DNA from: Pipra filicauda
Taxonomy: Eukaryota > Chordata > Aves > Passeriformes > Pipridae
Assembly (NCBI RefSeq): GCF_003945595.2
Contig: NW_024104671.1
Span: forward strand, 300,708 to 364,707
DNA length: 64,000 nt
Direction of reading: 5' to 3'
Positions 61,801 through 64,000 of the stretch are shown here, one piece after another. How positions within the stretch are numbered: position 1 is the first letter of the stretch; every line of letters starts with the position of its first letter. The position numbers and the translations under genes were made by a program. The notes under the pieces are model-generated. The model was given only the letters and a program-made list of their open reading frames with translations. It did no database searches and was not told the DNA's origin.

Positions 61801-64000
61801 AAAGCAGATATTGCCACACAGAGTAGATTTTTAAAGGTCTGAAACATCTGCTTGCTTTGGTATAATTGACACAACTTAGGATTTGTCAGTAAAGGCAAAT
61901 GAAATGTAGGAAGAGAGTCTTTTACTGCTCTGTTACAGATCCATTTATCACTCTATAAACTTGCTTGTAGGTTTGCCTCAATGCAGAACCACAGTGAAAC
62001 TGTACCGATGAAGTCCTTCCTAGCCAAGTAACAGAAAATTAAGTCAGGAACAAGGCACTGCAGGCAAAGCAGAGACTTTTGAACAATTGATAGAGGAATA
62101 TCTCTGAATGTAGCCTATTACAAAGGCTGCATAGTTGTGTTAAACACACTCAATATGAAATCCTTCTGGAAAATGTTATTTTGTGAAATGCATGAGATAA
62201 AACACTTTAATGCATAATCTATTTCCTGGTCTAAAGATTAACTGGGATGAGCTGCTATATGTCTTGTGATAGTCCAAGTCAGTGGGACTAACATAGTTCA
62301 TTCAATTCAAACTGTCCACTTGAGTCCTTGTGCCTCTTCACAAGGACAAGGTATTAGCTGAACTCCACTGCAAGGGATTTCTTGTTTCCTCTTGTAAAAT
62401 TTTCAGTGGGGAGGTTAACCGAGCGAATATGTTGATCCACCTACAGCTCAAATATATTCCATAGGCAGGTAAGCTAGTAAGTCTCAGACCAGGTAGAGCA
62501 GGCCAGTGTTTAAATATCAAACACACTGAATAATCCAAGCACATTGAAGCACAACTAACTAATCTTCCATGAGAATTTGCAGAACTGATCATAGATTATG
62601 GATAGATGAATTATTTACTTTTTTAAACCTTGTAGTTATGCTCTGCCTTATTTTAAGCCAGAAATTTTTTATTTATAAGATTTTAGTGCTAGGTGACTTT
62701 GCTTATGTATGATATGTTATTACTAGCTTACTGAAAATATTTCTGGTATTTCAGGTGAGGGTCAGGCTTGCAAATTCTCTGCTTGGAGGGCAGAATAGTC
62801 CCACTGTAGCTACCAGAGAAGAAGGGAGGCACAAAAGGAAAATTATTCTTATAGTCCTCTGAAATGACTGCAGGATCAACAAACTTATTGCTGTTACTGC
62901 TGCTACAACGGCTACATTGAGCATTCTCCAAGAAAAAAGGATTGTACAGCTGGTCATCTCTTGTCTCTGTGGGGGATTTACTTCAAAGCAGAATGTCGCA
63001 TCCACCAGGGGACCAGTATTCCCTGCATTGCACTGCAGGGAAGCTAAACCACGCCCATTCTTCATCCTGCTTAGTGTGGACAATCACCTTCTAAAATTGA
63101 AGGTAATCAGTAATCCATATGCTTTTCTCAGTCTATGGATATATCTATGTTACCATGTGTTTAAGCAGCATGAATCTTTTCTTACATCTGTGCATTTAAT
63201 TTCAATTAATTAGAAATAGTGCTAATGCTAGCTGGATTATGCATGGATTAAATACATAGTACAACCTCTAGTAAGAAGGCTGATGTTTTTCAATGCCATG
63301 TTTCATCACCTAATAACTGAGCACTCCCTCTGGGTTGAATGTGCGAACAGCATAGAGTCATACTTACAAGGTCAAAGCACACAGTAAGAATTAAGAGGAA
63401 TGATTAAGTTTTAGATATTCAGAAAAAAAACCACACATATTTTGACTTTTTTCCCTTAATAAGAAAAAATATCAGTTCAGAAACAAAAAAACCCAACCAT
63501 TCCCAGAAACGTTAGTGAAAGCTTAATGAAAGTACTTGAAAAAGTATAATAAACTAAGGAATAAGTGCCCAGTGAGCAAAAAAGTAATGTTTCCCTACCT
63601 GTGTATCTATTTCAGAAGAATTTTTCTGTTTAATGATCTTAGCCTATTTCTATTTCTAGTTTTGCAAGTACTGCTTTTTGGGAGTCTCACAGCATTTGAT
63701 ACTTTACACTGGTGTGCGCTGTCCCAGATGTGTCATTGTACATGCTAAAATATATTTGCAGCGTTGCAGGTTTTTTCTGCTGAGTCTTAGTACAATATCA
63801 AAGGCAGGTGCATGCAGAAGTCAGTTAAAAAATTGTTAACTACCCTATAGCTTTTTTTCTTCTTCTTTTTTTTTTTTTTTTTTTTAAATATACAGACATT
63901 TTCAATACTTCATAGGCTGCAGGGATGAAAAATGCAAAGGCTCAATATTGGAATTGTTTCAGTAAAATTCCAGGGAGTCACTTGTTCAAACACATTTTAC
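58891..64000. other. unannotated AT-rich DNA
   Basis: No gene supported. A minus-strand frame at 62732-62966 has possible splice sites on both sides and is discussed as a finding. A pyrimidine run of mostly T lies at 63852-63885. Confidence 0.5.
63852..63885. repeat. T-rich tract
   Basis: Long poly(T) interrupted by a few C. On the minus strand this would be an A-tract, but no LINE or processed gene precedes it. Confidence 0.8.

Noticed and set aside
1..64000. Bacterial-type systems, CRISPR arrays, tRNA or rRNA genes
   Set aside because: I looked for regularly spaced repeats, cloverleaf-like genes and closely packed operon-like frames and found none. The window is vertebrate nuclear DNA.

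Overview
The window looks like avian nuclear DNA: an AT-rich, gene-poor stretch of a vertebrate chromosome with no coding gene I can support. Evidence for a bird is the CR1 LINE fragments that end in tandem ATTCTATG-type octamers, a solo LTR of a type I know from bird ERVL-like elements, and the open, AT-rich sequence between them. No tRNA, rRNA, CRISPR, operon or bacterial feature is present. The long open frames are either remnants of reverse transcriptases or chance frames.

The most notable content is four copies of one RTE-type non-LTR retrotransposon: 1-930 (minus), 6682-6916 (plus), 21631-22281 (minus) and 39904-43778 (minus). The last appears to be an end-to-end insertion, with a matching 12-bp target-site duplication, a GC-rich 5' region of roughly 1.1 kb and a recognisable YADD reverse transcriptase. 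Most of its apurinic-type endonuclease is missing. The 21631-22281 copy is a classic 5'-truncated insertion with a clean 13-bp duplication. Copies differ by only about 4% where I compared them by eye, so the family is fairly young here. RTE elements are patchy in birds, and AviRTE is the published case involving horizontal transfer, so the family's origin is worth testing.

Other mobile DNA: CR1 pieces at 2934-3952, 8520-8715 (minus), 15962-16262, 27785-28100, 30140-30425 (minus), 46865-47626 and 58760-58890, with a possible ancient one at 30780-31040. There are three retroviral LTRs: an ERVL-like solo LTR (13496-14052, minus), an ERVK-like or unclassified LTR with a telomere-like motif inside (about 23980-24862, minus), and a compact 368-bp solo LTR bounded by TG...CA and a 4-bp duplication (36221-36588, plus). 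There are also several microsatellites and a striking hairpin at 23103-23141.

The rest is unannotated AT-rich sequence. It could be intergenic desert or part of a very large intron. A few stretches look as if they could be conserved noncoding elements or isolated exons, but sequence reading alone cannot show this.
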